Assembly: GCA_030740765.1 (NCBI GenBank)
Contig: JASLWR010000008.1
Location: forward strand, 1 to 64,000
Direction of reading: 5' to 3'
From: Thermoplasmatota archaeon
Lineage (GTDB): Archaea; Thermoplasmatota; Penumbrarchaeia; JASLWR01
Length of the DNA stretch: 64,000 nt
Below, piece after piece: positions 52,670 to 62,100 of this stretch. Position 1 is the first letter of the stretch. The number at the start of each line of letters is the position of its first letter. Below the pieces are notes generated by a model. It saw only the letters and a list, made by a program, of their open reading frames with translations. It searched no databases and had not been told where the DNA came from. The position numbers and the translations under genes were made by a program.

Positions 52670-53060
52670 TCGATAAAAAGTCGAGGCCTTTCGAGTAACG
52701 ATTTGACGATGCCCGTTGGCACTCCGCAAACTCCTTAGGACTTTGCTGCATCCTAGGCAAGTATGCCTACGGGTTCACGCCTCGGCAAATCCAGGCGTGT
52801 CTTCAAGGTAACGTCCTTGAAGGCGCAGCAGAGCTGTAGGGTCTGCGTAGTGCAACGGGAGCCTGTAGGTTTGCAAAGGAAATCGAAGGCTCAGCAATGC
52901 CCAAAGGGTATTGCGTAGCCTGACCGCACACTTGCGGGCAGGGATAGGAACATCTCTGATGTTTCAAGACGAAGTGGGAGCCTGTAGATTTCCAGAGGAA
53001 ATCGAAGGTTCAAGGGTATCTCTGATGCCCTGGAATGAAATGGGAGCCCGAAGGTCCGAT
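52670..53060 (+). ncRNA. Structured non-coding element, copy B (undescribed)
   Basis: No credible ORF on either strand. Starts with the shared hairpin CTCGA-TAAAAAG-TCGAG. Then come CTTCAAGG/CCTTGAAG (52801-52822), a GCAGAGC...GGGTCTGC hairpin (52827-52846), a 9-bp GCAATGCCC/GGGTATTGC (52894-52914), CCGCA/TGCGG (52924-52937), AACAT/ATGTT with loop CTCTG (52949-52963), and GGGTAT/ATGCCC with the same CTCTG loop (53014-53030). Two 37-nt repeats are embedded. It is flanked downstream by a gene on the opposite strand, so it is not a leader. No SRP RNA (GGAA/GNAR helix 8) or RNase P (GAGGAAAGTCC, ACAGAA) signature was found. The 3' end is uncertain. Confidence 0.6.
52857..53012 (+). repeat. Pair of 37-nt structured repeats in element B
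   Basis: GGGAGCCTGTAGGTTTGCAA... (52857-52893) and GGGAGCCTGTAGATTTCCAG... (52976-53012) differ at five positions. Both fold with GAGCCT pairing to AGGCTC or AGGTTC and an inner stem (R)TTT(S)C/GGAAATC. A truncated third copy (GGGAGCCCGAAGGTCC) begins at 53042. The differences mostly keep pairing. Confidence 0.7.
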
Positions 53061-53150
53061 TCCGCTGAATATAATTAATTCCAAATCCCTGTTAATAAAA
53101 TTGAAATAGACCCTATACTGGTATGAGAGAAAGAAAAGAAAAAAAGGAAA

Positions 53151-53966
53151 TTACATCATATCGTCGCTTTCGAACTCTTCTTCTTCCTTTTTCTTCCCGC
53201 CGAATATCAGCAGGATGAGTATGGTAAACGGAATGAACACGATGGCCATCGAAAGTGCTACACCGTAGATAGAGTTCAGTATGAGCGAATTTGCGAATTG
53301 ATGTGAAAGTCCTTCTATTGAAGTCGGAGATATGACATAACCATCCCCCATCATCGCAATTATCACATTCTGCAGATCCAATACGAACCAGGAATAAATG
53401 AAGACGACAGAGAACAACACGAAGAACCATACAAGGTACTTACCTGAAAGCAGATTAAGATTCAGGTTCTCCTTTTTAAGGTTATGTTTCTTTGCGAATT
53501 TCTTCACTGAATAGAAGTGGTTCGAAGTTGACGCCAACTCAAGATAGGTCACCACGCAGAAAGAGAATATAAGAACAGCGAATAGATCCCAACTTCCAAG
53601 TTTCCCAACATCTGTGTACATCCTGCTTCCCCAGATACCGACTATGGATGCCAGTATGAAGAACAGGACCGTAGACATTACCATCAAATTGTTCAGGCTT
53701 GGTACGATCTCCAATTCGGATAGTTCGATTATTTCGAAAGGAAGACTGCCCCACAATCCCACGAGACCCAATATGACCGCTATGCCAAGAAAGATAAAAC
53801 CCACCAGTTGCAGCGTTTGCGATACTTCCCCGGCGTTGATAATCTGGTACAGGAAGAAGCCTCCCGCAAAAAGGACGAGGGTGCCGATTATCTGCAGCAG
53901 AACGATCAAATATGCTGACTTTGTTGCATCAATGGACATTTGTGATCCAGCTAATCCGTCTGCCAT
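53151..53966 (-). CDS. Polytopic membrane protein at end of MoxR-DUF58 operon
   Basis: 271 residues with about six transmembrane helices (YLIVLLQIIGTLVLFAGGFF first; ALSMAIVFIPFTILILLIF last) and an acidic C-terminal tail (KKKEEEEFESDDMM). A cytoplasmic loop KKFAKKHNLKKENLNL is strongly basic. No family recognised. It begins 3 bp after the DUF58 stop, so it is the last gene of the unit. The tail could contact the MoxR or DUF58 proteins. Confidence 0.7.
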   Translation of the reverse strand: MADGLAGSQMSIDATKSAYLIVLLQIIGTLVLFAGGFFLYQIINAGEVSQTLQLVGFIFLGIAVILGLVGLWGSLPFEIIELSELEIVPSLNNLMVMSTVLFFILASIVGIWGSRMYTDVGKLGSWDLFAVLIFSFCVVTYLELASTSNHFYSVKKFAKKHNLKKENLNLNLLSGKYLVWFFVLFSVVFIYSWFVLDLQNVIIAMMGDGYVISPTSIEGLSHQFANSLILNSIYGVALSMAIVFIPFTILILLIFGGKKKEEEEFESDDMM

Positions 53967-53969
53967 TTT

Positions 53970-55466
53970 TTAATCCCCCCTAATTCCTGAAGCAGATCGT
54001 GCTCTTAACAGTACCTGCTGTAGTGGTGTTTGTGGTTTCCAGTCAACAATATTAATTCCGTATCCTCTCATCTCCTTCAAAAGAATATCCCGCTCAAGAC
54101 GCAGAACATCATAAGCTAATGGGTCGAATTGCAACGTCTTTTTGGTACCCAGTAAGCTAGAGCCTTCCTGGACGGCACCCTTCTCCTTGGCCAACAATTC
54201 AAAATCAATGGTGGAAGGAGAAAGAATGGTTACATCGAACTCGAGTGCTTTCATCATGCTGACTGCCTTTCTCAGAGAGTCGTCGTCATCCAGAGAAGAA
54301 ATAATGATGACAGGAGACATTCGTGGTAGATATGGCAACGCAACCTCTACAATACCCTGCAATGGTATATCCCCTTTCGGGGATGCGCCAGCAAGGGCCG
54401 TCAATATCTCGTAGAGCTGCTTCTGTCCACCACCTTTCTTGATTGTCATTACCTTGTCACTGTATACTACCAGGCAAACCGAATCTCGGCGTCCAAGGAA
54501 ATACTGGGTCAATGTCGCTGCCGCCCTGGCACCGTATATATTTGCGTTGTCGGACTCCATCCCGATGGCGGAGACCTCCCTTGCATCGAAGACGATGGTG
54601 ATATCGGAGACACTCTCCCTCTCCTTTTCGTTAACCAACAGTCTCCCGGTGGAGGCGAATGCTTTCCAGTTTATCATCTTGAAGGAATCTCCAGGTACAT
54701 AATCCCTGATGCCCCAGAACTCATATCCCGGGCCCGGCATTTTCACGCGCATCTCGCCGGGGTACATCTTGGGCTGTCTGGATTTAAGACGTAATTCCTT
54801 GATCTCCCTCGTCTGTGGGAATACGGTAAGCCTCGTGGTGTAGTTGATGTTGACCTCATTGTAGAACAGATAGAAAGGATCGTGTGATCTAATGGATACC
54901 GGACCGAGCTTGTATACTCCCTTTAAGGGACAGCGTATCGCATATCTCAACCGGGTCTTTCCCTTTGGTTTAAGATCGAGATACGTGTAATTACTCCCTC
55001 TCCGGAGTTCCACCTGCTTTGGCAGAGTATCCCTTACCTCGACAATTCCACCTTTCGAGGAGAAATAACCGATTAGGGCTCCGGTAACAGCACCGATCAT
55101 AAGGGCCGATAGGGCGAGGAATCCCGCCCCGTTCCCCAGACTCTGAAATCCCCAGAGCCAGAAACCGAGGGGAAGTGAAAGCACCAGGCCAACAACTCCC
55201 CCGCCTATTACTGGGGCTATTATTTGAAAGGATTTCGGTCGGATCAACTGAAGTTCGGTCTTTATCATTCCGTCCTCGAAGATCCTTTCGTTGGACATCT
55301 GCCTGTTCGGCCGCACCATCATATTCAGATTTATGAAGATGCTTATACCCAAGTATACAAACAGTACGATACTGATCCCGAGGAGGAGTAGATTTCGAAA
55401 TATCAGTCCCAGTAGTACTAGACCGACCCCCGTACACAGCAACAATACCGCTTTCTTGGTCCACAT
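53970..55466 (-). CDS. DUF58 family protein (von Willebrand A-like, MoxR partner)
   Basis: 498 residues from the ATG five bases after the moxR stop (codon 23 of the track ORF). Two N-terminal transmembrane helices, a further glycine-rich hydrophobic hairpin (about 80-140), and then the DUF58 signature PGDSFKMINWKAFASTGRLL. A C-terminal vWA-like domain starts with DITIVFDAREVSAIGMESDN, with only a partial MIDAS. MoxR-DUF58 pairs are widespread and are thought to act as chaperones or metal-insertion machines for other complexes. Here the pair is embedded in an operon of large membrane Ig proteins. Confidence 0.9.
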   Translation of the reverse strand: MWTKKAVLLLCTGVGLVLLGLIFRNLLLLGISIVLFVYLGISIFINLNMMVRPNRQMSNERIFEDGMIKTELQLIRPKSFQIIAPVIGGGVVGLVLSLPLGFWLWGFQSLGNGAGFLALSALMIGAVTGALIGYFSSKGGIVEVRDTLPKQVELRRGSNYTYLDLKPKGKTRLRYAIRCPLKGVYKLGPVSIRSHDPFYLFYNEVNINYTTRLTVFPQTREIKELRLKSRQPKMYPGEMRVKMPGPGYEFWGIRDYVPGDSFKMINWKAFASTGRLLVNEKERESVSDITIVFDAREVSAIGMESDNANIYGARAAATLTQYFLGRRDSVCLVVYSDKVMTIKKGGGQKQLYEILTALAGASPKGDIPLQGIVEVALPYLPRMSPVIIISSLDDDDSLRKAVSMMKALEFDVTILSPSTIDFELLAKEKGAVQEGSSLLGTKKTLQFDPLAYDVLRLERDILLKEMRGYGINIVDWKPQTPLQQVLLRARSASGIRGD

Positions 55467-55470
55467 TACT

Positions 55471-56589
55471 TTACACCGCGGGTACTGGCACTTCTGCAAG
55501 AATCTTGTTAAGGATATCCTCAGGCAGCACACCTCTAATACGAGGTTCTGGTTTCAGGATAATCCTGTGAGCCAACCCATGTACGCAGATAGCCTTGATA
55601 TCATCCGGAGTAATATAGTCTCTTCCGTGAAGGACGGCCCTTGCTCTCGAGAGCTTGAAAAGCGCCAGCGAACCTCTGGGTGAGGCGCCCACCACAACAC
55701 GGGGGTCCTCTCGTGTCCTTGTCACGATCTCCACTATATAGGTCAACAATGCTGGATCAAGGTGTATTCCTTCCACAGTTCGCATCATGGCCAATATCTT
55801 CTCCGGATTGGTTACTACTTCCACATCGACATCGTCCTTGCCCCGGCCCATCCTCCTGATGAGGATCTCTCGTTCATCCTCTCTGGACGGATAACCCATG
55901 CTCATCTTCTGCATGAACCTATCTACCTGAGCTTCTGGTAGTGGATATGTACCTTCCTGTTCAATGGGATTCTGGGTAGCCATGACAAGGAAAGGCTTTG
56001 GTAGCTTATGAGTCACTCCTTCGATGGAGGTCTGTCTTTCCTGCATTGCCTCGAGCATGGCCGCCTGAGTCTTTGGCGGAGCTCGATTGATCTCATCTGC
56101 GAGAACTATGTTCGCAAAAATTGGGCCTGCCCTGAACTTGAACTCGTTTTCTTTTTCGTCGTAGATATAGGTACCCGTAATATCAGAGGGAAGTAAATCC
56201 GGAGTAAACTGAATCCTTCTGTATTTACATCCCAGTGTGTCTGCAAAGGTCATAATCATAAGGGATTTCGCGGTTCCCGGGAAATCCTCCATCAATGTAT
56301 GGCCGTCTGCAAGAATGGAAATCAATACATTCTCCAGAACGTCTCTTTTACCTATGATTGCCTTGGATACCTGTTCTATAACGGCATTCGCCGTTGCTGC
56401 CACACCTCGGATGGCTGCTGGGCTCGCCTTGGGCGCACCACCTGCTCTCGGAGGTCCCCTAGCGGGTCCAGCAGGTCCTCTCGGCCCAGGTCCCATGGGT
56501 CCTCTTTGCGGAGGCCCCATTGGCCTTGCGCCAGGTCCGGGTCCTCTTGGTCCGGGGGGCAATTTCTTTGGTCCTGCTCCATTTGTCAT
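55471..56589 (-). CDS. MoxR-type AAA+ ATPase with Pro/Gly-rich N-terminal extension
   Basis: 372 residues. An unusual 55-residue collagen-like N-terminus (PPGPRGPGPGARPMGPPQRG) precedes a standard MoxR domain: Walker A EDFPGTAKSLM (101-111), Walker B VLADEINRAPPKTQ, sensor 1 MATQNPIEQEGTYPLPEAQ, and arginine finger DRFMQKM. The C-terminal lid has VVGASPRGSLALFKLSRARA. ATP-driven remodelling of a partner held by the DUF58 protein is the expected role. The extension is not typical of the family and may recruit a specific client. Confidence 0.94.
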   Translation of the reverse strand: MTNGAGPKKLPPGPRGPGPGARPMGPPQRGPMGPGPRGPAGPARGPPRAGGAPKASPAAIRGVAATANAVIEQVSKAIIGKRDVLENVLISILADGHTLMEDFPGTAKSLMIMTFADTLGCKYRRIQFTPDLLPSDITGTYIYDEKENEFKFRAGPIFANIVLADEINRAPPKTQAAMLEAMQERQTSIEGVTHKLPKPFLVMATQNPIEQEGTYPLPEAQVDRFMQKMSMGYPSREDEREILIRRMGRGKDDVDVEVVTNPEKILAMMRTVEGIHLDPALLTYIVEIVTRTREDPRVVVGASPRGSLALFKLSRARAVLHGRDYITPDDIKAICVHGLAHRIILKPEPRIRGVLPEDILNKILAEVPVPAV

Positions 56590-56632
56590 ATTTCATCACC
56601 TTTTTATAATATTCGGATTTCTCCTTTGACAG

Positions 56633-58939
56633 TTATTTTTTCCATTTATTGATAATTTCTATTAATCGCCTGAAATCCTCATCCGAATAGCTAATCTTAT
56701 CGTCTCTTACCAATTGTATGAGCTGGGGATTTCCGATCAGTCTGTCGATATCCCGCGGATCAACCTCACGGAACTCTTCAGGCGAGAGACCCCGGTCCAT
56801 CCGGACCTTCTCTATTACAGCTCGCTTTAAACGTGATTTTTTCAATTCTGAACCTACTGGCACCATGGATCTTTTCTTGAAGGTCCGCACGTTGAACTCG
56901 TGTTCCCACTCCTTCTGACCTTTGGTCAATAAAACCACAAGGAAAAGACCAGCAAAGAGGAATATTGAAGAGACCAGCACGTAACAGCTCTGTGAAGTCA
57001 GAACGCTTGTGACTCTCAAACTTCCGTACATCGGTCTCAGCCATACAGCATCCTCACCGTGCCGGCTGTCATCAATAAGTACGAGTATTTCCGGGTCCTC
57101 ATCCGAACTGAATTTGTCATAAAACAGGTAAAAGATCAGCTCCTTCATAAATTTCTGGTTATCATAATCCGGTTCCCCATCCGGTGTATTGTCTGCGAGA
57201 TTGTCTCCATCCGCCTTGTCATCCGGATGAAGGGATGTAGTATTGATCCGACTCTCGGAGTAAAGAGAGTGCGAAAAGTCCTCGTAATCAATGGACATGT
57301 GGTCAAGTGCGAAAAGGTCATTGGTGAATATATCGGCATCCGCTACAAAAACCACAGAACCTTCTCCTACGAAGGTAGGGTCTACAACCTCTACAATGAG
57401 TTCGACACGATTCGCAGCAGTGGATACTCTGTCAGCCAGGCTGGTCGAACCTTCATCGGGCAGCTCGATCTTCTCGTTGTTGTTCAGATCCACGTAACTG
57501 TTCTCCGAACCCCTGGCGATCACATTAGTCAAGGTCTTGAAGGAGTACAGTCCAACAGGTTTGTTCATGATCACCTGGTAATGGAAAAGGTCCTCGTCGA
57601 TCATATTGTCTATCTTGTATATTTCGAAAGTTTCCCCATCGGAGCTTAATTCTATTTGAAATTCGCGGTTACCATCCACAATTTTCCAACTTGGCGGTAC
57701 TGCCCAGTTGACCACGTCATCCTTGAGCCTGGCGTAAATAGCTTCCAGACTGAGTTCAGTCTCCGATGTTAGCTTAACATTATTGGAAAAGATTATTTTA
57801 TATTCACTAAATAGTTTCTGCAGTTCTTCCGGGATCATGCCCTGGAACATATCAGAGATCATATCATTATCGGATTCCTGTCCGAAAATGTACACTTTAG
57901 CGTCATCATTCACACCATTAAGGCTTTCCTCGTTCACCCCGATCTCGTATGGGTCCTGATAACCGTTCTTATTTTTATCAACCCAATCCCCATCGTCATC
58001 CCATGTATCTTCATCCACGCCTTCAGTGGATTCATCGATCACCTCGTTGGCAACTCCATCATTATCATTATCTAGTGGTTTTCCCGTGACATCGAAGTCC
58101 TCAACAGCCTTATTGAGATCGATCCATACAGCCCCGCCCTCGCGTCCGATCTTGTCCTTGCCGGTCTTTTCACCCAGATCATATTTCCCGTTTCGATCCA
58201 GTTTATTGGAGCCATCCAAGAAAGAATCATGGCTAAAAGCCCCTTCTCGGGCATTTTCATCTTCACAATCAAAATCATCGTCCACATGGTTTTTTACCAG
58301 CTTCCGGTTATCCTGATCGTTATCGATATCGTCCAGAACATCTTCGTCCACCCAGCGGTCTCCGTCATCGTTATCATCCCAGATGCCATCCGGGTTGTTC
58401 TCCCAAACCTTGTACTGTCCGGCACTGTTAGGCACATCCCCTTCTGAATATTGGTACTGCCAGCGGCCTTGGTCCAGACCGAGAACAGCCTCACATATGG
58501 GAAAGTTCACATTCTTGTCGAATCGCTGGTCATAGAACTGCCCGGTATAGTACGTTATGTTGAATTCGTCCGCCAAGGGTTGGACATAACCGAAATCATC
58601 GGCTATTATTGCATGACCACCAGCTTTTATAAAAGACTTGATGGCATCGATTTCGTTTTGCGTATATTCCCGTTCGATTCCCGCAGCTATATACAGCGTC
58701 CTCTCTGGATCAACCATATTTTGCTCGAATATCCCCGGGGTCGTTACCACGGTTCTAACAGTGTAGTTCGAATCCCCTTTTAGATCAGATACGAATCCCG
58801 AGATATCCCGGGGAGTATCATTGAACCCGAGAAAGATCGGGTCATCATCAGAGTCAATCGCATCAAGTAAAATGGGATAAAACAAGTACGTTGCCATTAA
58901 TACCAGGGCAAATATGATCGCCGCTACCCTCTTCAGCAT
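56633..58939 (-). CDS. DUF4350-type membrane protein with Ca-binding Asp/Asn-rich insert
   Basis: 768 residues from the Met preceded by AAGGGTGGAAAG (codon 9 of the track ORF). N-terminal signal anchor, then a DUF4350 region (FLGFNDTPRDISGFVSDLKG; SFIKAGGHAIIADDFG), found in MoxR-DUF58 operons in bacteria. An insert rich in DxDxDG-like loops follows (DNNDDGDRWVDEDVLDDIDN; DNDNDGVANEV), resembling thrombospondin-3 calcium repeats. A beta-rich part, a transmembrane helix at about 650-670, and a roughly 95-residue basic cytoplasmic tail (FKKRSMVPVGSELKKSRLKR) complete it. It directly precedes moxR (43-bp gap). Confidence 0.8.
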   Translation of the reverse strand: MLKRVAAIIFALVLMATYLFYPILLDAIDSDDDPIFLGFNDTPRDISGFVSDLKGDSNYTVRTVVTTPGIFEQNMVDPERTLYIAAGIEREYTQNEIDAIKSFIKAGGHAIIADDFGYVQPLADEFNITYYTGQFYDQRFDKNVNFPICEAVLGLDQGRWQYQYSEGDVPNSAGQYKVWENNPDGIWDDNDDGDRWVDEDVLDDIDNDQDNRKLVKNHVDDDFDCEDENAREGAFSHDSFLDGSNKLDRNGKYDLGEKTGKDKIGREGGAVWIDLNKAVEDFDVTGKPLDNDNDGVANEVIDESTEGVDEDTWDDDGDWVDKNKNGYQDPYEIGVNEESLNGVNDDAKVYIFGQESDNDMISDMFQGMIPEELQKLFSEYKIIFSNNVKLTSETELSLEAIYARLKDDVVNWAVPPSWKIVDGNREFQIELSSDGETFEIYKIDNMIDEDLFHYQVIMNKPVGLYSFKTLTNVIARGSENSYVDLNNNEKIELPDEGSTSLADRVSTAANRVELIVEVVDPTFVGEGSVVFVADADIFTNDLFALDHMSIDYEDFSHSLYSESRINTTSLHPDDKADGDNLADNTPDGEPDYDNQKFMKELIFYLFYDKFSSDEDPEILVLIDDSRHGEDAVWLRPMYGSLRVTSVLTSQSCYVLVSSIFLFAGLFLVVLLTKGQKEWEHEFNVRTFKKRSMVPVGSELKKSRLKRAVIEKVRMDRGLSPEEFREVDPRDIDRLIGNPQLIQLVRDDKISYSDEDFRRLIEIINKWKK

Positions 58940-59122
58940 CTTTCCACCCTTTATGCCAGTCACTAATTTTCTTTATGTTTTCAGGGAACTGGTTTTCTTC
59001 GCTTTCGCAGTATACTTCTAATGATATTTAATGTTTTAGGTCTTATGTTATACGCCGATATTTGATACATCCATCACGGTAAAAATTAAAAAAAAAAGGA
59101 CCTCGATCGAGGCCCCTCTTCA

Positions 59123-62100
59123 TCATTTTTTTAGAATGATCTCCGTCTCGACGAAATCTGCTTCGCTCTCTTCGAGTTTTTTCATGGCCTCTTCTTCATC
59201 CAGCTGTATAAAGGTCAGCGAACTCTCGATACCCCGCAGATTGGTAATTGCATTGTTCCTTTGGGACTCGCCAATCTCGTGGGAGCTGTAACGAGCCTCT
59301 TCTAGAATAGTGAGGAAACCGTTGAGGCTGTTCTTGTCCACGGGTAATGCCGTGCGGACCGCATCCTCGAACTCCCTGAAAGTCTCAGCCTCGCGCCTGA
59401 GATAACCGAAACGCCTCAGATGCATACCCAGTTTCTGGTATGATTTGAAGATGACGGCCGTGTACTCGTTACCCGCGATAAGCTGGTCGGCAGCCCTTTT
59501 AATGATCCTCTTGATACCACGGATACGGGCTCTCTTGCGGAGATAGAGAACCAGAAGTATAATACCAAGTATCAACAAAACAAGGAATATTCCCACTCCG
59601 ATAAGGGATGCGGGGCGATCTAACCACCATTGAAGGTCCGTTGGTCCCAGTTTAGGAGGCGGTATGGGCCTGGCAATATAGTTAAGATCGATCTCCTCGT
59701 CTGATTTCGTAAGATAGCCGCTTCCCTTGAACTCGATAAGGGCTTTGCCCGACGCGCCAAGTCCAGGTGTTTGAATAGATATCCCGTCCACAGACCTGAA
59801 GCCTGTAAAGTTGAAATCGATTCGGCCCAGATAGTTGGTCTTCATGTTGGAGAGGTTGATATACCGGATACCCGAATCGTCCCACAACGTAACGGTCAGA
59901 GATACCATGGTACCGTTAACTGGTACAGGTTCGTTCAGCAACGTGTTCTTTTCCAGAAGTAGAATGCTGAACTGGTAGCCGGTCTCCACGTTGGGATTGA
60001 CATAACCTATATCGGAAATCTCATCACCCGTGACGTCCTCGGGTATGTCTACGATCTTGATGTATGTATCCGCCACCACGACTATGCTTCTGGATTCCAG
60101 AAACTGAGGTTTGGTCACATATTTTTGTGTATTATTGAAGTACATCTTCAAAATATACGGACCCACTTCCAGACTCTTGGGAACCGAAGCAACGATCTCA
60201 TACTGACCGAAATCATCGGTGGTGGTATCGGGAAGCTTCTGCTCCCCACCGTCCCACATGAAGAATGCAGATACTTTAATGCCTTTGACGTAACGTGGAG
60301 GGCTCGTTCTCTTGTTCTCGAAAACCTCCACCACTTCGCCACTTATCTTGATGGTATCTCCACGGGTGTATTTGGATCCGTTCAGTATGCTTGGATCTAT
60401 GGAAACGTAAATATATGCCGAGATGTTGTAAGTGATATCCTCGGATTCAGTATAATCATACGCATCCCCGGCAGTAAAGTGCTTTTGCTTGTCTTTAGAA
60501 TGGATCACCTTTTCGGATCCTCTGAATATCCCCACCACGAATGCATCCCCTACTCCCTGGGTCTTTGGGATCTGGAAGCTCGATAACACGAAATTCCCAT
60601 TATTGTCCGTATGTGCTTCACCTATGGACGAACCCAGAGGCGCGAACTTTGTCTTCTTCCAGTATAGCTCCACGGAGCGGTTACCGATCCCGTATGCGGC
60701 ACCCCGATCGTCGTAGAGACGACCCCTTATTACCGCTTTCTCCCCCTTCAATCCGGATCCCTGCATAATTTCGATGGTGGTCTTCGCCACCACATCCACG
60801 ATCTTACCATAGTACGATCCGTCGCCGGCGTAACTATCTGTATCGAATCCCTTGTACCAGTAAGTGTCATCCATGTTGGCTCGCACCATCACCGGACCGA
60901 TGGGATCATTTATGCCGAGGTTCTTATCTATGCTGAATCTCCCGAACTGGTCGGTTGTTCGCTCACCCAGATATTTATCCCCCCACCAGATATCCACCGA
61001 CATCTTCTCGATTGGACTGGTCCAGTGACCCGAGGCATCCCTCTGGTCCTTGTCCCACAGAACGCCTGTGATCTTGAAGGCGCTGGTGGGTCCCGTTCGG
61101 CTGACGATATCCAGCTCGTTCTTACCGTCCTTGTCCATTACGTGCAACTCAAGTATTGTTCTCGCTTTCACAGTATAATATGCCTCGCCTGTGGCTTCCC
61201 TGTAGTACATGGTTTCCCCGTGATCGGCATTCTCCACCCTGAAATGATAAGTAATATGCACCCTGGTCAGAGGCTGGGTCTTCTTGATAGTGAACTGCCG
61301 GGTGAAGTTTCCAGACGGCAATAACGTTGCTTTCATCCCCGGTTCGTAATAGAGTTCGGAAGGATCGCCCCAGTTTATGATCACCTCGTATTTGAAGGAC
61401 TCGTTGGCAATGACGGGATCCGGGCCCTGCCCTCTGTTATCCACTATTGCACCTGATATGTTTATAGTGTCGGTCCTGTAGACCACACGATCGTCCACAA
61501 TAAAATGCGTTGGACGATGGACCTTGAACTCCACAACGGTGGAATTATCCACATAGTAATAATTGGGTTTTTCCTGTTGTGGGTCCGTATAGCCGGAGTG
61601 AAATTCCACCCCAATGGTATGTTTGCCCGGCCGTATGGTCTCAGGTATCTTGTATTGATAGGAAAATGTCCCGGTCCCCGACGTCGTAACCGTGGAGGGG
61701 TAGACAGGATTGTTATCGAATTTCACGTGTAGGACCTTCTGGCTTAGTCCCCAATGTAGGTCAGCATCCTCCAATGTGCCGGTGATCTCCAGGGTGTCAC
61801 CCACCTCGATATCATCCAGATCCGGTGAGGTAACCTGGAAATCGATCTTGACATTGTGCCATATCTCAGCCCGGTAATCCACCTGATTCGGTGGCCAGGT
61901 TGAAGGTTCTGTTGCTAACCAGTGTCCGCCAGGAGGCGGTGATCCGGGAGTATGCTCGTAATAGGTTGTCCCGTTCCTTGTGGTCAGACCCTTGAATGTG
62001 AAATTAAGCGGATATAGTCCTTCCTGGGTCTCGGTCACTGTGAAATACGTCGAAAATGAACCCAGGGTTGCTTGGGTTGCACCGGTTATTGGTGCCGGAA

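Noticed and set aside
52584-52760. 59 extra N-terminal codons of the CARDB protein
   Set aside because: They run through the element B promoter, precede the signal peptide, and a better start with GGGGCTGAA exists at 52583.
52670-53060. Element B as RNase P RNA or SRP RNA
   Set aside because: Looked for GAGGAAAGTCC/ACAGAA (RNase P) and the GGAA-tetraloop helix 8 of SRP RNA; neither is present.
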